A DNA stretch of 64,000 bases from an uncultured Corynebacterium sp. (lineage in GTDB: Bacteria > Actinomycetota > Actinomycetes > Mycobacteriales > Mycobacteriaceae), in contig NZ_CALUCS010000009.1 in NCBI RefSeq assembly GCF_943914615.1, positions 1 to 64,000 on the forward strand, written 5' to 3'. The notes beneath the pieces are model-generated. The model had not been told where the DNA came from. It made no database searches and saw only the letters and a program-made list of their open reading frames with translations. Of the stretch, positions 35,321 through 43,864 are shown piece by piece (the stretch's first letter is position 1; every line of letters starts with the position of its first letter). Both the position numbers and the translations under genes were made by a program.

Positions 35321-35788
35321 ATGCAGACCGAGAAGCCAAATCCAGCCACTGATCCCGGGCGCGGCCGGAGGCTCGGCCTCGACGTAGGTACCGTGCGTAT
35401 TGGAGTGGCGATCTCGGACCCGGACTGTATCCTCGCCACGCCCGTGGAGACCGTCCAGGCCACCGCGGATGACGCGGATGTACAGCGGGTGGCGGAGATC
35501 TGCCGGGAGAATTTCGTGGTGGAGATTGTGGTGGGCCTACCGGTTGCACTGCGCGGAAACCATACACAAAGCACCCTGAATGCAGAGGAATTCGCCCGGC
35601 TGGTTAAAGAGGAATTGCCGGATATTCCGCTGCGCATGGTGGACGAAAGAATGTCTACGATGGCCGCTACGCAGGCTTTTCACGCCTCCGGCGTCAATAG
35701 TAAAAAAGGCAGAAAGAAGATCGACCAGGCCGCAGCAGTACATATTCTGCAGGGGTGGTTAGACACGCGGCGGCGCGCGCTTTCCTAA
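35321..35788 (+). CDS. yqgF: YqgF/RuvX-family putative pre-16S rRNA nuclease
   Basis: 155 residues with an RNase H-like fold. The acidic motif GLDVGTVRIGVAISD (about residue 20), VGLPVALRG with following E, and the Asp in IDQAAAVHIL mark the active site. It is proposed to process the 16S rRNA 5' end; some relatives act on Holliday junctions. A copy of the dispersed 10-mer precedes the C-terminal catalytic Asp. Confidence 0.93.
   Translation: MQTEKPNPATDPGRGRRLGLDVGTVRIGVAISDPDCILATPVETVQATADDADVQRVAEICRENFVVEIVVGLPVALRGNHTQSTLNAEEFARLVKEELPDIPLRMVDERMSTMAATQAFHASGVNSKKGRKKIDQAAAVHILQGWLDTRRRALS
35690..35699 (+). repeat. dispersed 10-mer GGCGTCAMTA, copy 10
   Basis: GGCGTCAATA followed by GTAAAAAAGG in yqgF; read as Gly-Val-Asn-Ser-Lys-Lys. 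A well-formed A-rich tail. Confidence 0.8.
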
Positions 35789-35823
35789 AATTTACCAATT
35801 CGTGAGAAAATGACGGGCGACGC

Positions 35824-35859
35824 TTAACGTTGTTGGGCTCAGCTTGTATTTGACGTTAA
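35824..35859. other. TTAACGT inverted repeat upstream of mltG
   Basis: TTAACGT (35824-35830) and ACGTTAA (35853-35859) form 7-bp inverted arms around 22 nt in the yqgF-mltG gap. It may be an operator or a weak hairpin; there is no other evidence of function. Confidence 0.35.
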
Positions 35860-35904
35860 AGAGCAAACCCAAGAGTAAACCAGTACGAAAGGCCACACGG
35901 ATCT

Positions 35905-37059
35905 ATGGGACCGACCCGTAACATGCAGCCGAAGTTTAGACGGCGCCGGCAACTCGCCGCCGCACTGGCTATCGCTCTGGTCGTTCTGTTGATTGGCACC
36001 TGTGCTTACGTCTGGTATCAGCGCGACGTCGTGGCCGTGCGCGATTACGAGGGGGAGGGCAACGGCAACGTCGTTATGGTGCGTGTCAGCCCCGGCGACT
36101 CCGTGGATAGCCTGTCCGAGCAGCTGGTGGAAAAGGACGTGGTGGGCTCTCGCCGCGCCCTGATGTCTGCCGCGGAGCGCAAGGAACCGGAATTGCAGGC
36201 GGGCTACTACCCGCTGCAAGAACAGATGTCCGCAGACAAGGCCTTGGAGTGGCTGTCTAGCGATGAACGTCGCCGTGGCGTGGTCGATATTCCCAACGGC
36301 TTGACTCTCCAAGACGTCCAGGTAGTCGACGGTGATAACCGCAAGGGTATCTTCACGCTGATCTCCGAACAGACCTGCCAGGACGAGCACACCTGTGTGT
36401 CCGTCGAAGACCTGCAGAAGGCTGCGGCGCAGACCCCGCCGGAGCAGTTGGAGATCGCGGACTGGGCCGTGGAAAAGGTGAATGCGCGCGGCGATGACCC
36501 GAAGCGTATCGAAGGCCTGATTTCCCCCGGCGTGCACCTGTTCGACCCAACCAGCAGCCCGGAGGAGATCCTGAAGTCCTTGCTGAACACCTCTAAGGAG
36601 CAGTACGAGAACACTGGACTGCTGACTTCCGCAGAGAAGGTCGGCTTGAGCCCCTATGACATGCTGGTGGCGGCCTCTCTGGTGGAGCGCGAGGCGCCGG
36701 AGGGCGACTTCGACAAGGTTGCGCGCGTGATCCTGAACCGCTTACATGAGAACCAGAAGCTCGAGTTCGACTCGACGGTGAACTACGACCTGAGCGAGGT
36801 TGAGGTTGCCACCACCGACGAGGATCGCAAGCGCCCGACTCCGTGGAATACCTATGCAAAGGAGGGGCTGCCGGATACGCCGATCTCCTCGCCGGGCCTG
36901 CAGGCCCTGCACGCGATCGAGAACCCAGCTGACGGAGACTGGCTGTACTTCGTTACCGTTGACCGCGACGGACGCACCGTCTTCAACCGGGACTTCGACG
37001 CGCACGAGCGAGCCATCGAGGAATCCCGCCGGAATGGTGTTCTGGATTCGAACCGCTAG
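35905..37059 (+). CDS. mltG: endolytic murein transglycosylase MltG
   Basis: 384 residues. A short cytoplasmic N-terminus and one membrane helix (about residues 18-37), then the YceG domain. The catalytic Glu lies in LVEREAPEGDFDKVARVILNRL (about residue 258). MltG cuts nascent peptidoglycan strands and is thought to set glycan length. It is separated from yqgF by 116 nt with its own leader, and precedes aroE by 78 nt. Confidence 0.94.
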   Translation: MGPTRNMQPKFRRRRQLAAALAIALVVLLIGTCAYVWYQRDVVAVRDYEGEGNGNVVMVRVSPGDSVDSLSEQLVEKDVVGSRRALMSAAERKEPELQAGYYPLQEQMSADKALEWLSSDERRRGVVDIPNGLTLQDVQVVDGDNRKGIFTLISEQTCQDEHTCVSVEDLQKAAAQTPPEQLEIADWAVEKVNARGDDPKRIEGLISPGVHLFDPTSSPEEILKSLLNTSKEQYENTGLLTSAEKVGLSPYDMLVAASLVEREAPEGDFDKVARVILNRLHENQKLEFDSTVNYDLSEVEVATTDEDRKRPTPWNTYAKEGLPDTPISSPGLQALHAIENPADGDWLYFVTVDRDGRTVFNRDFDAHERAIEESRRNGVLDSNR

Positions 37060-37137
37060 AGCTGCGGCCAAGCAGAAACTGTGCCAGAACAAGCCAAGTT
37101 CGCGATTGAAACAAAGTTAAGCAAAGGGTGAATTAGT

Positions 37138-38022
37138 ATGTCCGCCGCAGGCCACGTGCTGTCGGTAGATGAGTTCCTGGAGACGCCCGGCCTGCGCTGC
37201 GCGGTGCTGGGCAGCCCGATCGAACACTCGCTGTCCCCGCAGTTGCACAGCGCCGGATACCGCGCGTTGGGGCTAGAGATGGATTACTACCGCGTGGAGG
37301 CGGGGGAGTCGCGCGACATCCGCCGACTGCTGAGCGAGTCCGGCGATCAGGTTCGTGGCTTTTCCGTGACTATGCCCGGCAAGCAGGCCGCCTTGGAGTT
37401 GGCTGACCTGGCAACGAACCGTGCGCAAGAGATCGGCTCCGCCAACACTCTCGTGCCGCAGGGAGATGGGAAGTGGCTGGCCGATAATACCGACGTGGAC
37501 GGTGTGACCCGCTGCTTGGAGCACCTGCACCGAGGGGACACCTCCGCCTTGCAGGGGGCAAAAGCGGTTATCGTCGGCAATGGTGGCACCGCCCGCCCGG
37601 CCGTAGCGGCGCTGGCGGCTGCCGGGGTCGCGGAGGTGACGGTGCTGGCGCGTTCCGAGCGTGCCCTGAATTTGCAGGGCGTTGTGGAGACCCTGGGCAT
37701 GGAGTTTTCCTGGGCTCGCTTCGAGGAGGCCGACATTGCCGGGACGTGCGCCGATGCCGCCGCCGTGATCTCCACGATCCCGGCCCACGCCGCCGAGGAT
37801 CTGGCGGAGGGGCTGTGCGCCGCCGCGGGCATCGTGGACGTGATCTACGATCCCTATCCCACGCCGCTGCTTTCCGCCGCGCAGGCTAAGGCGATTCCGC
37901 ATGCCGATGGTCTGCGCATGTTGGCGGGCCAGGCCGAGGAACAGTTCCGTCTGTTCACGGGACACCCCGCTCCGGAAGGTCTGATGCTGGATACCGTGTT
38001 GCGAGCCAAGGCGCAAGCATAG
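37138..38022 (+). CDS. aroE: shikimate dehydrogenase
   Basis: 294 residues. SLSPQLHSAGYRALG (shikimate site, about residue 31), SVTMPGKQAALE with catalytic Lys (about 79), NTLV and the nucleotide-binding GNGGTARPAVAAL (about 143) are present. It reduces 3-dehydroshikimate to shikimate with NADPH. AAAGGG precedes ATG 37138. Not adjacent to the other aro genes: a small peptidase gene separates it from aroC. Confidence 0.95.
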   Translation: MSAAGHVLSVDEFLETPGLRCAVLGSPIEHSLSPQLHSAGYRALGLEMDYYRVEAGESRDIRRLLSESGDQVRGFSVTMPGKQAALELADLATNRAQEIGSANTLVPQGDGKWLADNTDVDGVTRCLEHLHRGDTSALQGAKAVIVGNGGTARPAVAALAAAGVAEVTVLARSERALNLQGVVETLGMEFSWARFEEADIAGTCADAAAVISTIPAHAAEDLAEGLCAAAGIVDVIYDPYPTPLLSAAQAKAIPHADGLRMLAGQAEEQFRLFTGHPAPEGLMLDTVLRAKAQA

Positions 38023-38032
38023 ATTGTCCCCG

Positions 38033-38069
38033 CTGTGGATAACTTTTCGCTATCCACAGGCAGGTTTTT
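38033..38069 (+). terminator. aroE terminator containing an inverted pair of DnaA-box-like sites
   Basis: CTGTGGATA (38033-38041) and TATCCACAG (38051-38059) form a perfect 9-bp hairpin followed, after 5 nt, by TTTTT, so it can end aroE transcription. On the DNA level it contains TGTGGATAA (38034-38042), whose complement TTATCCACA is the perfect DnaA-box consensus, and CTATCCACA (38050-38058), one base from it. See the findings list. Confidence 0.65.
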
Positions 38070-38109
38070 CTGGAGGCCGCGCACGCGGGGTTCTGTCCGC
38101 CCCCTTGGC

Positions 38110-38115
38110 TAATCT
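38110..38115 (+). promoter_or_regulatory. -10 box of the A24 peptidase gene, probable leaderless start
   Basis: TAATCT ends 8 nt before GTG 38124; no ribosome binding site lies between. Confidence 0.55.
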
Positions 38116-38123
38116 TCCGAGGC

Positions 38124-38579
38124 GTGAATGCAACTTCGCTTGTTTCCTGGTGGCCTCTCCTGCTCTTTCTGCCGTGGGCCGTCGTCCTTTTTCTTATTGA
38201 CGCCCGCACCGCCCGCTTGCCCAACTATCTAACCCTTCCCGCGATACCCGCCGCCGGGGTCATGCCTGTGCTCATCCCCGGTCTTAACAGCTGGGCTTTA
38301 CTCGGCGGTGTGATCTGGTGGGTGGTTGCTTTCGGACTTCCACTGCTACATCCTCGGTTGGTAGCCGGTGGCGGAGATGCAAAGCTTGCGCTTACGACGG
38401 GAACTCTGACAGCTCTCGCTACTCCTCTGGGGGTCTTGGCTGCGATAGGGGTGAGCGGTGTGCTGCACTGCTTCTTCCACGGTGGGCAACAGGGAGGCGG
38501 GGATCGGGCGAGTCCCCACGGCCCAGCGATGTTGGTGGCGACGGGGGCGGTGGTGGTGGCGTCATTAATCTTCCGTTAA
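38124..38579 (+). CDS. small A24-family prepilin-peptidase-like membrane protein
   Basis: 151 residues with about four membrane helices. The two aspartates of GXGD-type aspartic peptidases are visible in FLIDARTARLPN (about residue 26) and GGGDAKLAL (about residue 90). It lacks the N-terminal methylase part, like the TadV/CpaA type. No pilin, Tad or type II secretion genes lie near. The homologue between aroE and the aroC region is conserved in mycobacteria, so it may process tight-adherence pilins encoded elsewhere. The gene carries one exact and one near copy of the dispersed 10-mer. Confidence 0.85.
   Translation: MNATSLVSWWPLLLFLPWAVVLFLIDARTARLPNYLTLPAIPAAGVMPVLIPGLNSWALLGGVIWWVVAFGLPLLHPRLVAGGGDAKLALTTGTLTALATPLGVLAAIGVSGVLHCFFHGGQQGGGDRASPHGPAMLVATGAVVVASLIFR
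38195..38204 (-). repeat. dispersed 10-mer GGCGTCAMTA, copy 11
   Basis: GGCGTCAATA on the minus strand, followed by AGAAAAAGG, over the codons for the first catalytic Asp of the A24 peptidase. A variant GGCGTCATTA sits near the 3' end of the same gene (38558-38567). Confidence 0.8.
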
Positions 38580-38620
38580 TAATCCGGGACGTCATTGAAG
38601 CTAAGGCTGCATATGGCCTG

Positions 38621-38626
38621 TATCAT
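38621..38626 (+). promoter_or_regulatory. -10 box of aroC, probable leaderless start
   Basis: TATCAT ends 7 nt before ATG 38634. The longer in-frame upstream start would overlap this box and lacks a ribosome binding site. Confidence 0.55.
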
Positions 38627-38633
38627 GCTCTTT

Positions 38634-39893
38634 ATGCTTCGTTGGACTACTGCAGGTGAATCGCACGGCCAGGCCCTCATTTCGATGATCGAGAACCTCC
38701 CGGCCGGTTTGTCGGTAACTCGGGAAGACGTTTCTTATCAGCTGGCACGCCGTCGACTGGGATACGGTCGCGGCGCGCGTATGAAGTTTGAGGCGGACGA
38801 AGTGACCTTCGTCGGCGGTGTGCGCCACGGTAAGACCCTGGGCAGCCCGGTTGCCGTGATGATCGGTAACACTGAGTGGCCGAAGTGGACCACGATCATG
38901 TCCGCAGACCCGATCGATGAGTCCGATCCGGAGGTCGCAAAGGAGATGGCCAGTGGCCGCGGCGCGAAGCTGACCCGCCCGCGACCGGGTCACGCCGATT
39001 TCTCCGGCATGGTGAAGTATGACCACGAAGAGGCACGCCCCATTCTGGAGCGTTCCTCTGCCCGCGAGACCGCTGCGCGCGTAGCAGCCGGTACTTTTGC
39101 CCGCGCCCTGCTGCGCGAGGTGCTGGGTGTGGAGGTGCTCTCGCACGTCATCAGCATTGGCCGCTCGGAGCCCTACGAGGGGCCGAGCCCGGAGTTTTCC
39201 GACCTTGAAGGCATCGACGCTTCACCGGTGCGCGCCTTCGATTCCGCAGCGGAAGAGTCCATGATCGACGAGATCAAGGCCGCGAAGAAGTCTGGCGACA
39301 CCCTCGGCGGCATCGTCGAGGTCGTCGTTAAGGGACTACCGATCGGCCTGGGCTCGCACATTTCCGGTGACGAGCGCCTGGATGCCCAGCTGGCCGCCGC
39401 TCTTATGGGGATTCAGGCGATCAAGGGCGTGGAGATCGGCGATGGGTTCGAGGAGGCCCGCCGCCGTGGCTCCGAGGCGCACGACGAGATGGAGGCAGCT
39501 GCTGGCGGTGGCGTACACCGCCTGAGCAACCGTGCCGGAGGACTGGAAGGCGGCATGACCAACGGCGAGGAATTGCGCGTCCGCGCTGCAATGAAGCCCA
39601 TCAGCACCGTCCCGCGCGCGCTGAAGACCGTGGACATGGCCACCGGCGACGCCGCTACGGGCATCCACCAGCGCTCCGACGTGTGTGCCGTCCCGGCTGC
39701 CGGCGTGGTGGCCGAGACCATGGTCGCCTTGGTATTGGCCCGCGCTGTGCTGAAGAAGTTCGGCGGCGACTCTGTGGAGGAGACCAAGCGCAACGTGCAG
39801 TCTTACCTCGAATACGTTGAAACCCGCCTTGACTGGTCCACTGCGGCCCGGGACGTGGCCGACGGGGAAGTGGCGGACGGAGAAATCCGATGA
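38634..39893 (+). CDS. aroC: chorismate synthase
   Basis: 419 residues starting MLRWTTAGESHG, the invariant beginning of the family (GESHG with catalytic His). RPGHADFSG (about residue 112), ARETAARVAAGTFA (about 142) and GVEIGDGF are intact. It eliminates phosphate from EPSP to give chorismate, using reduced FMN. Its stop overlaps aroK by ATGA. It starts the aroC-aroK-aroB-aroQ operon. Confidence 0.98.
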   Translation: MLRWTTAGESHGQALISMIENLPAGLSVTREDVSYQLARRRLGYGRGARMKFEADEVTFVGGVRHGKTLGSPVAVMIGNTEWPKWTTIMSADPIDESDPEVAKEMASGRGAKLTRPRPGHADFSGMVKYDHEEARPILERSSARETAARVAAGTFARALLREVLGVEVLSHVISIGRSEPYEGPSPEFSDLEGIDASPVRAFDSAAEESMIDEIKAAKKSGDTLGGIVEVVVKGLPIGLGSHISGDERLDAQLAAALMGIQAIKGVEIGDGFEEARRRGSEAHDEMEAAAGGGVHRLSNRAGGLEGGMTNGEELRVRAAMKPISTVPRALKTVDMATGDAATGIHQRSDVCAVPAAGVVAETMVALVLARAVLKKFGGDSVEETKRNVQSYLEYVETRLDWSTAARDVADGEVADGEIR

Positions 39894-40444
39894 GTCCCCG
39901 CGCGGTGCTGGTGGGACTTCCTGGTTCCGGCAAGACAACCATCGGTAAGCGCCTCGCTAATGCATTGAACCTGCAGCTCGTGGACACGGACCACATGCTC
40001 GAGAAGAAGATCGGCAAGAGCTGCAAACAGATTATGGGCGAGCTCGGGGAGCCGGGCTTCCGTGAGCAAGAGGCCATCGTGGTGTCCGAGGCTCTGCAGA
40101 CCGATGGGATTGTCTCCCTCGGCGGCGGGGCAGTGGTGACTGAAAGCACCCGGCAGCTACTCGCCGACCACACGGTGGTGTACCTCAACGTCTCCATCGA
40201 CGAAGGCGTGCGGCGCACCTCCGGCTCGAACTCCCGGCCGCTGTTGAACGTCGCTGACCCGCGTAGCAAGTACGCGCAGCTATTCGCGCAGCGCTCCGCG
40301 TACTACGAAGAAGTCTCAAACTTCATGGTGCGCTGCGACGGCAAAGAGCCCCGCCGCGTGGTCACCGACATTCTGATGTTTATCGAAGAGGTACGCCTGG
40401 AGCGCCTCAAGGAGCGCGACGCCTCCCATCCGACACGACCCTAG
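39890..40444 (+). CDS. aroK: shikimate kinase
   Basis: 184 residues. P-loop GLPGSGKTTIG (about residue 8), the DTDHM pair that binds shikimate (about 32) and GGGAVV (about 80) are present, with the lid Arg at RPLL. Phosphorylates shikimate at the 3-OH. It overlaps aroC by 4 nt and is 46 nt before aroB. Confidence 0.96.
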   Translation: MSPRAVLVGLPGSGKTTIGKRLANALNLQLVDTDHMLEKKIGKSCKQIMGELGEPGFREQEAIVVSEALQTDGIVSLGGGAVVTESTRQLLADHTVVYLNVSIDEGVRRTSGSNSRPLLNVADPRSKYAQLFAQRSAYYEEVSNFMVRCDGKEPRRVVTDILMFIEEVRLERLKERDASHPTRP

Positions 40445-40490
40445 TAATCGGACCTAGTAATCAGCCCCCCAAAGAGGATCTTCTTCAACC

Positions 40491-41597
40491 ATGACCAACT
40501 CCCAGTCCGCAGACTTCAAGCAGCAGCGCATCAAGGTGGCCTCCCAGTCGCCCTACGAGGTGGTCATCGACCGCGGCATCGATTTTGCAACCGAGGAGAT
40601 CCTGAAGGCAGCTGGAAGCACCGCCAACTACCTGATCATCCACCAGCCCGCCCTCGCGGACCGCGCTAACGAGCTGTCCAAGCGACTGACCGCCGCTGGA
40701 TTCGCCGCGCACACCCACCAGATCGAGGACGCAGAATCGGCGAAGACGGCACAGTCCGCCGCCGAGTGCTGGGATGTCTGCGCGGAGGTTGGCCTGACCC
40801 GCGCCGATACCATTATCGGCCTCGGCGGCGGCGCCGCCACGGATCTGGCCGGCTTCATCGCCGCCACCTGGATGCGCGGGATCAAGGTCGTGCACTATCC
40901 CACCACCTTGTTGGCCATGGTGGACGCCGCCGTCGGCGGTAAGACCGGCATCAACACGCCCGCCGGCAAGAACCTGGTCGGGGCCTTCCACGAACCCAGC
41001 GCTGTCATCGTCGACCTCGAGGTCTTGGAAACCCTGCCGGAAGCAGAGATGGTCGCCGGTTCGGCGGAGATCGTCAAGGCGGGCTTCATTGCGGACACCG
41101 AGATCCTGGACATCTACGAGGTCAACCCGCAGGCTGCGCTGGATCCGCACGGTAGCCTGCCAGAGCTGATCGCCCGCGCCATCCAGGTGAAGGCGGACGT
41201 TGTGGCGGTGGATCTGAAGGAATCCAGTCTGCGCGAGATCCTCAACTACGGCCACACCTACGGCCATGCCGTCGAACACCACGAGGACTACCGCTGGCGC
41301 CACGGCCAAGCCGTTGCCGTGGGCATGATCTTCGAGGCGGAACTAGCAAAGGCCGCTGGGCTGCTGGGCGAGGAGGACGTTCGGCGTCACCGCGATATCC
41401 TAAACTCGGTAGGCTTGGCGACCAGCTACGACGGCGCCGAGCTCGACGAGCTGCTGGCGGCGATGGGTCGCGACAAGAAGAACAAAGGCGGCAAGATCCG
41501 CTTCGTGGTGCTCGCGCAGATCGGCAAGCCCACCCGCCTGGAAGGCCCCAGCGAGGAACTGCTGCGCGCGGCCTACGCCGCTAGCGTGGAAGCCTAA
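40491..41597 (+). CDS. aroB: 3-dehydroquinate synthase
   Basis: 368 residues. The NAD-binding GLGGGAATDLAGFIAATWMRG (near residue 105) and metal ligands Glu in the SAEIVKAGF region (about 190) and His in GHTYGHAVEH (about 250) are intact. It converts DAHP to 3-dehydroquinate, the second step of the shikimate pathway. AGAGGAT precedes the ATG. Confidence 0.97.
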   Translation: MTNSQSADFKQQRIKVASQSPYEVVIDRGIDFATEEILKAAGSTANYLIIHQPALADRANELSKRLTAAGFAAHTHQIEDAESAKTAQSAAECWDVCAEVGLTRADTIIGLGGGAATDLAGFIAATWMRGIKVVHYPTTLLAMVDAAVGGKTGINTPAGKNLVGAFHEPSAVIVDLEVLETLPEAEMVAGSAEIVKAGFIADTEILDIYEVNPQAALDPHGSLPELIARAIQVKADVVAVDLKESSLREILNYGHTYGHAVEHHEDYRWRHGQAVAVGMIFEAELAKAAGLLGEEDVRRHRDILNSVGLATSYDGAELDELLAAMGRDKKNKGGKIRFVVLAQIGKPTRLEGPSEELLRAAYAASVEA

Positions 41598-41643
41598 AAG
41601 AGCCGACAATCAGCTAGCGAAAGCCAACTAGGAGGAGACAGCG

Positions 41644-42096
41644 ATGAATACGGCACAGCCCCAGGCGCCGAAGGTGTGCGTGATCAACGGCCCGAACCTA
41701 AACCGCCTGGGTAAGCGCCAGCCGGAGGTCTACGGCACCACGACGTTGGCCGACGTGGAGGATCTGCTGGCCCGCGAGGCGGCGTCCCTGGGGATTGAGG
41801 TCGACTTCTTCCAGTCCAACCACGAGGGCGAGCTGCTGGATCGCATCCACCGCGCCGCCGACGAAGCGGCGGCGGTAATCATCAACCCCGGCGGCTTTAC
41901 CCACACGTCCGTCGCGTTGCGCGACGCGCTGGCGGAAATCGCCGACGGAGCGGGCTTCGTGGAAGTGCACATCTCGAACGTGCACGCACGCGAGGAGTTC
42001 CGCCACCACAGTTACCTAAGCCCCCTGGCCAACGGAGTGATCGCCGGCCTGGGGATCTATGGTTACGTCGCCGCCCTGCGGTTCTTCGCACAGTAG
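41644..42096 (+). CDS. aroQ: type II 3-dehydroquinate dehydratase
   Basis: 150 residues. NGPNLNRLGKRQPEVYG (active-site loop, Tyr near residue 30), QSNHEGELLDRIH, NPGGFTHTSVALRDAL and EVHISNVHAREEFRHHS (catalytic His) are all present. It dehydrates dehydroquinate to dehydroshikimate. It completes four shikimate enzymes in one cluster; aroE lies 4 kb upstream. AGGAGG precedes ATG. Confidence 0.97.
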   Translation: MNTAQPQAPKVCVINGPNLNRLGKRQPEVYGTTTLADVEDLLAREAASLGIEVDFFQSNHEGELLDRIHRAADEAAAVIINPGGFTHTSVALRDALAEIADGAGFVEVHISNVHAREEFRHHSYLSPLANGVIAGLGIYGYVAALRFFAQ

Positions 42097-42125
42097 ACCC
42101 TGCCGTAAGGAAAGTTGGAGAGTTT

Positions 42126-43202
42126 ATGTCTAAAAAATTTTTTGACGCCTACCGCACCCGCCGCAACCAGGCCACAGTAAAGATCCAGGACTCCGCGCAC
42201 ACAGCCCTGCTGATCAGTGATCTGAAAAACGTCCGCTACCTGACCGGTTTCTCCGGCTCCAACGCGCTTTTGGTGATCCGCGAAGACGGACAGCATCTGC
42301 TGCTGACGGACGGGCGCTACGACACGCAGATTCGACTGGAATCCGGCGAGCCGGAGGACGTCGCCATCGAAATCGGCGGCAAGCTGTTTGACCGCGCCGC
42401 CGAGTTTGCGGGGAAGAACTTTGCCGTGGAGCCCAGCTTGGACTACGGCCAGGCCCGGACGCTGGGGAACCCGACGGTGCTTTCTTCGGTGGTGGAGGAT
42501 CTGCGCCTGGTCAAGGACGAACTGGAGGTCGAGGCGTTGGCTGCCGCCGGTGAACTGGCCGACAGCGTGTGGCGCTCGTTCATCGAGGACGATGGAATCC
42601 GCGAGGGCATCACCGAAATTCAGGCGGCGGCGGAGCTGGAGTTCCAGCTGCGCACCGCCGGGGCTGACGGGCTGAGCTTCGACACGATCCTGGCCAGTGG
42701 GGAGAACGCCGCCAAGCCGCACGCGGGGGTCTCCCGCGAAAAAATCGTCCCCGGCCTGGTGACCGTGGACTTCGGGGTGTACCTCGACGGCTACGCCTCC
42801 GACCAGACTCGCACGGTCTGCGTGGGCGAGCCCGACGAGCTGTCCCGCGAGCTCTACGACGTGGTCTACCGCGCCCAGAAGGCTGGCGAGGCGATCCTGG
42901 CACCGGGTGTGGCGCTGCGCAACGTGGATGCCGCCTGCCGCGACGTGATAACCGAGGCCGGCTACGGGGAGTTTTTCGTGCACTCTACGGGACACGGCGT
43001 GGGTCTCGACGTGCATGAGGCCCCGCGGGCAGCGGCGGGCGTCAATCCCGAAGAAGAGCTAGTGGAAGGCATGACCGTGACGGTCGAGCCGGGCATTTAC
43101 ATCCCTGGCAAGACGGGCCTACGCATCGAGAACACGTACGTCATCACTGCCGACGGGGCGCGTAGCTTCAACGCCTCGCCGACGGAACTCATCGTCGTTT
43201 AG
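42126..43202 (+). CDS. pepQ: M24 aminopeptidase P / Xaa-Pro dipeptidase family
   Basis: 358 residues with the creatinase-like N-terminal domain and the pita-bread catalytic domain. Metal ligands appear in order: Asp in VDFGVYLDGYASDQTRT (about residues 215 and 226), His in STGHGVGLDVHE (about 290), Glu in TVEPGIYI (about 323) and Glu in RIENTYV (about 337). It hydrolyses peptides with a proline in the second position. The gene is usual between aroQ and efp in actinobacteria. A terminator-like hairpin follows. Confidence 0.93.
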   Translation: MSKKFFDAYRTRRNQATVKIQDSAHTALLISDLKNVRYLTGFSGSNALLVIREDGQHLLLTDGRYDTQIRLESGEPEDVAIEIGGKLFDRAAEFAGKNFAVEPSLDYGQARTLGNPTVLSSVVEDLRLVKDELEVEALAAAGELADSVWRSFIEDDGIREGITEIQAAAELEFQLRTAGADGLSFDTILASGENAAKPHAGVSREKIVPGLVTVDFGVYLDGYASDQTRTVCVGEPDELSRELYDVVYRAQKAGEAILAPGVALRNVDAACRDVITEAGYGEFFVHSTGHGVGLDVHEAPRAAAGVNPEEELVEGMTVTVEPGIYIPGKTGLRIENTYVITADGARSFNASPTELIVV

Positions 43203-43210
43203 GTTTGGCC

Positions 43211-43242
43211 GGCTGCTAGACTGTAGCAGCCAAAAAATTTTT
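43211..43242 (+). terminator. terminator-like hairpin after pepQ
   Basis: GGCTGCTA (43211-43218) and TAGCAGCC (43224-43231) form a perfect 8-bp stem with loop GACTG, followed by AAAAAATTTTT. The same DNA holds TAGACT (43217-43222), which could be the efp -10 box, so termination of pepQ and initiation of efp may overlap. Confidence 0.7.
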
Positions 43243-43279
43243 AATACTCGCAATCGCAATCTCAATAAGGAGACCATTC

Positions 43280-43843
43280 GTGGCAACCACCGCTGACTTC
43301 AAGAACGGCCTTGTGCTCAAGGTTGATGGCAAGCTGCAGCAGATCGTCGAATTCCAGCACGTCAAGCCGGGCAAGGGCCCCGCATTCGTGCGCACGAAGC
43401 TCAAGGATGTCGTCTCCGGCAAGACTATCGACAAGACCTGGAACGCGGGCGTGAAGGTAGAGACCGCTACCGTTGACCGCCGCGACATGACCTACCTGTA
43501 CAACGACGGCACCAGCTTCGTGCTGATGGACGAGAAGACCTACGACCAGATCGAACTCGCCCCGCACCTGATGGGCGAGGGCGCCAAGTTCCTGCTGGAG
43601 AACACCAGCGTCCAGGTTTCCTTCCACGAGGGCGAGCCGCTGTTCGCTGAGCTGCCGGTATCCGTGGAGCTGAAGATCGAGCACACCGACCCGGGTCTGC
43701 AGGGCGACCGCTCCACCGGCGGCTCCAAGCCCGCCACCTTGGAGACCGGCGCCGAGATCCAGGTGCCGCTGTTCCTCGAGACCGGCAACGTCGTTAAGGT
43801 GGACACCCGCACGGGCGAGTACCTGTCCCGCGTAAACAACTAA
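43280..43843 (+). CDS. efp: translation elongation factor P
   Basis: 187 residues with the KOW-like domain, two OB domains and the conserved C-terminal GDTRTGEYLSRV-type end. The tip region is KPGKGPAFVRTK (about residue 32): Lys at the tip is unmodified-type or modified by an unknown route in actinobacteria. EF-P rescues ribosomes at polyproline. GTG 43280 is preceded by AAGGAG (43266-43271). It lies 21 nt before nusB. Confidence 0.97.
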   Translation: MATTADFKNGLVLKVDGKLQQIVEFQHVKPGKGPAFVRTKLKDVVSGKTIDKTWNAGVKVETATVDRRDMTYLYNDGTSFVLMDEKTYDQIELAPHLMGEGAKFLLENTSVQVSFHEGEPLFAELPVSVELKIEHTDPGLQGDRSTGGSKPATLETGAEIQVPLFLETGNVVKVDTRTGEYLSRVNN

Positions 43844-43864
43844 GGCAGCGACAGTTTTTCACCC

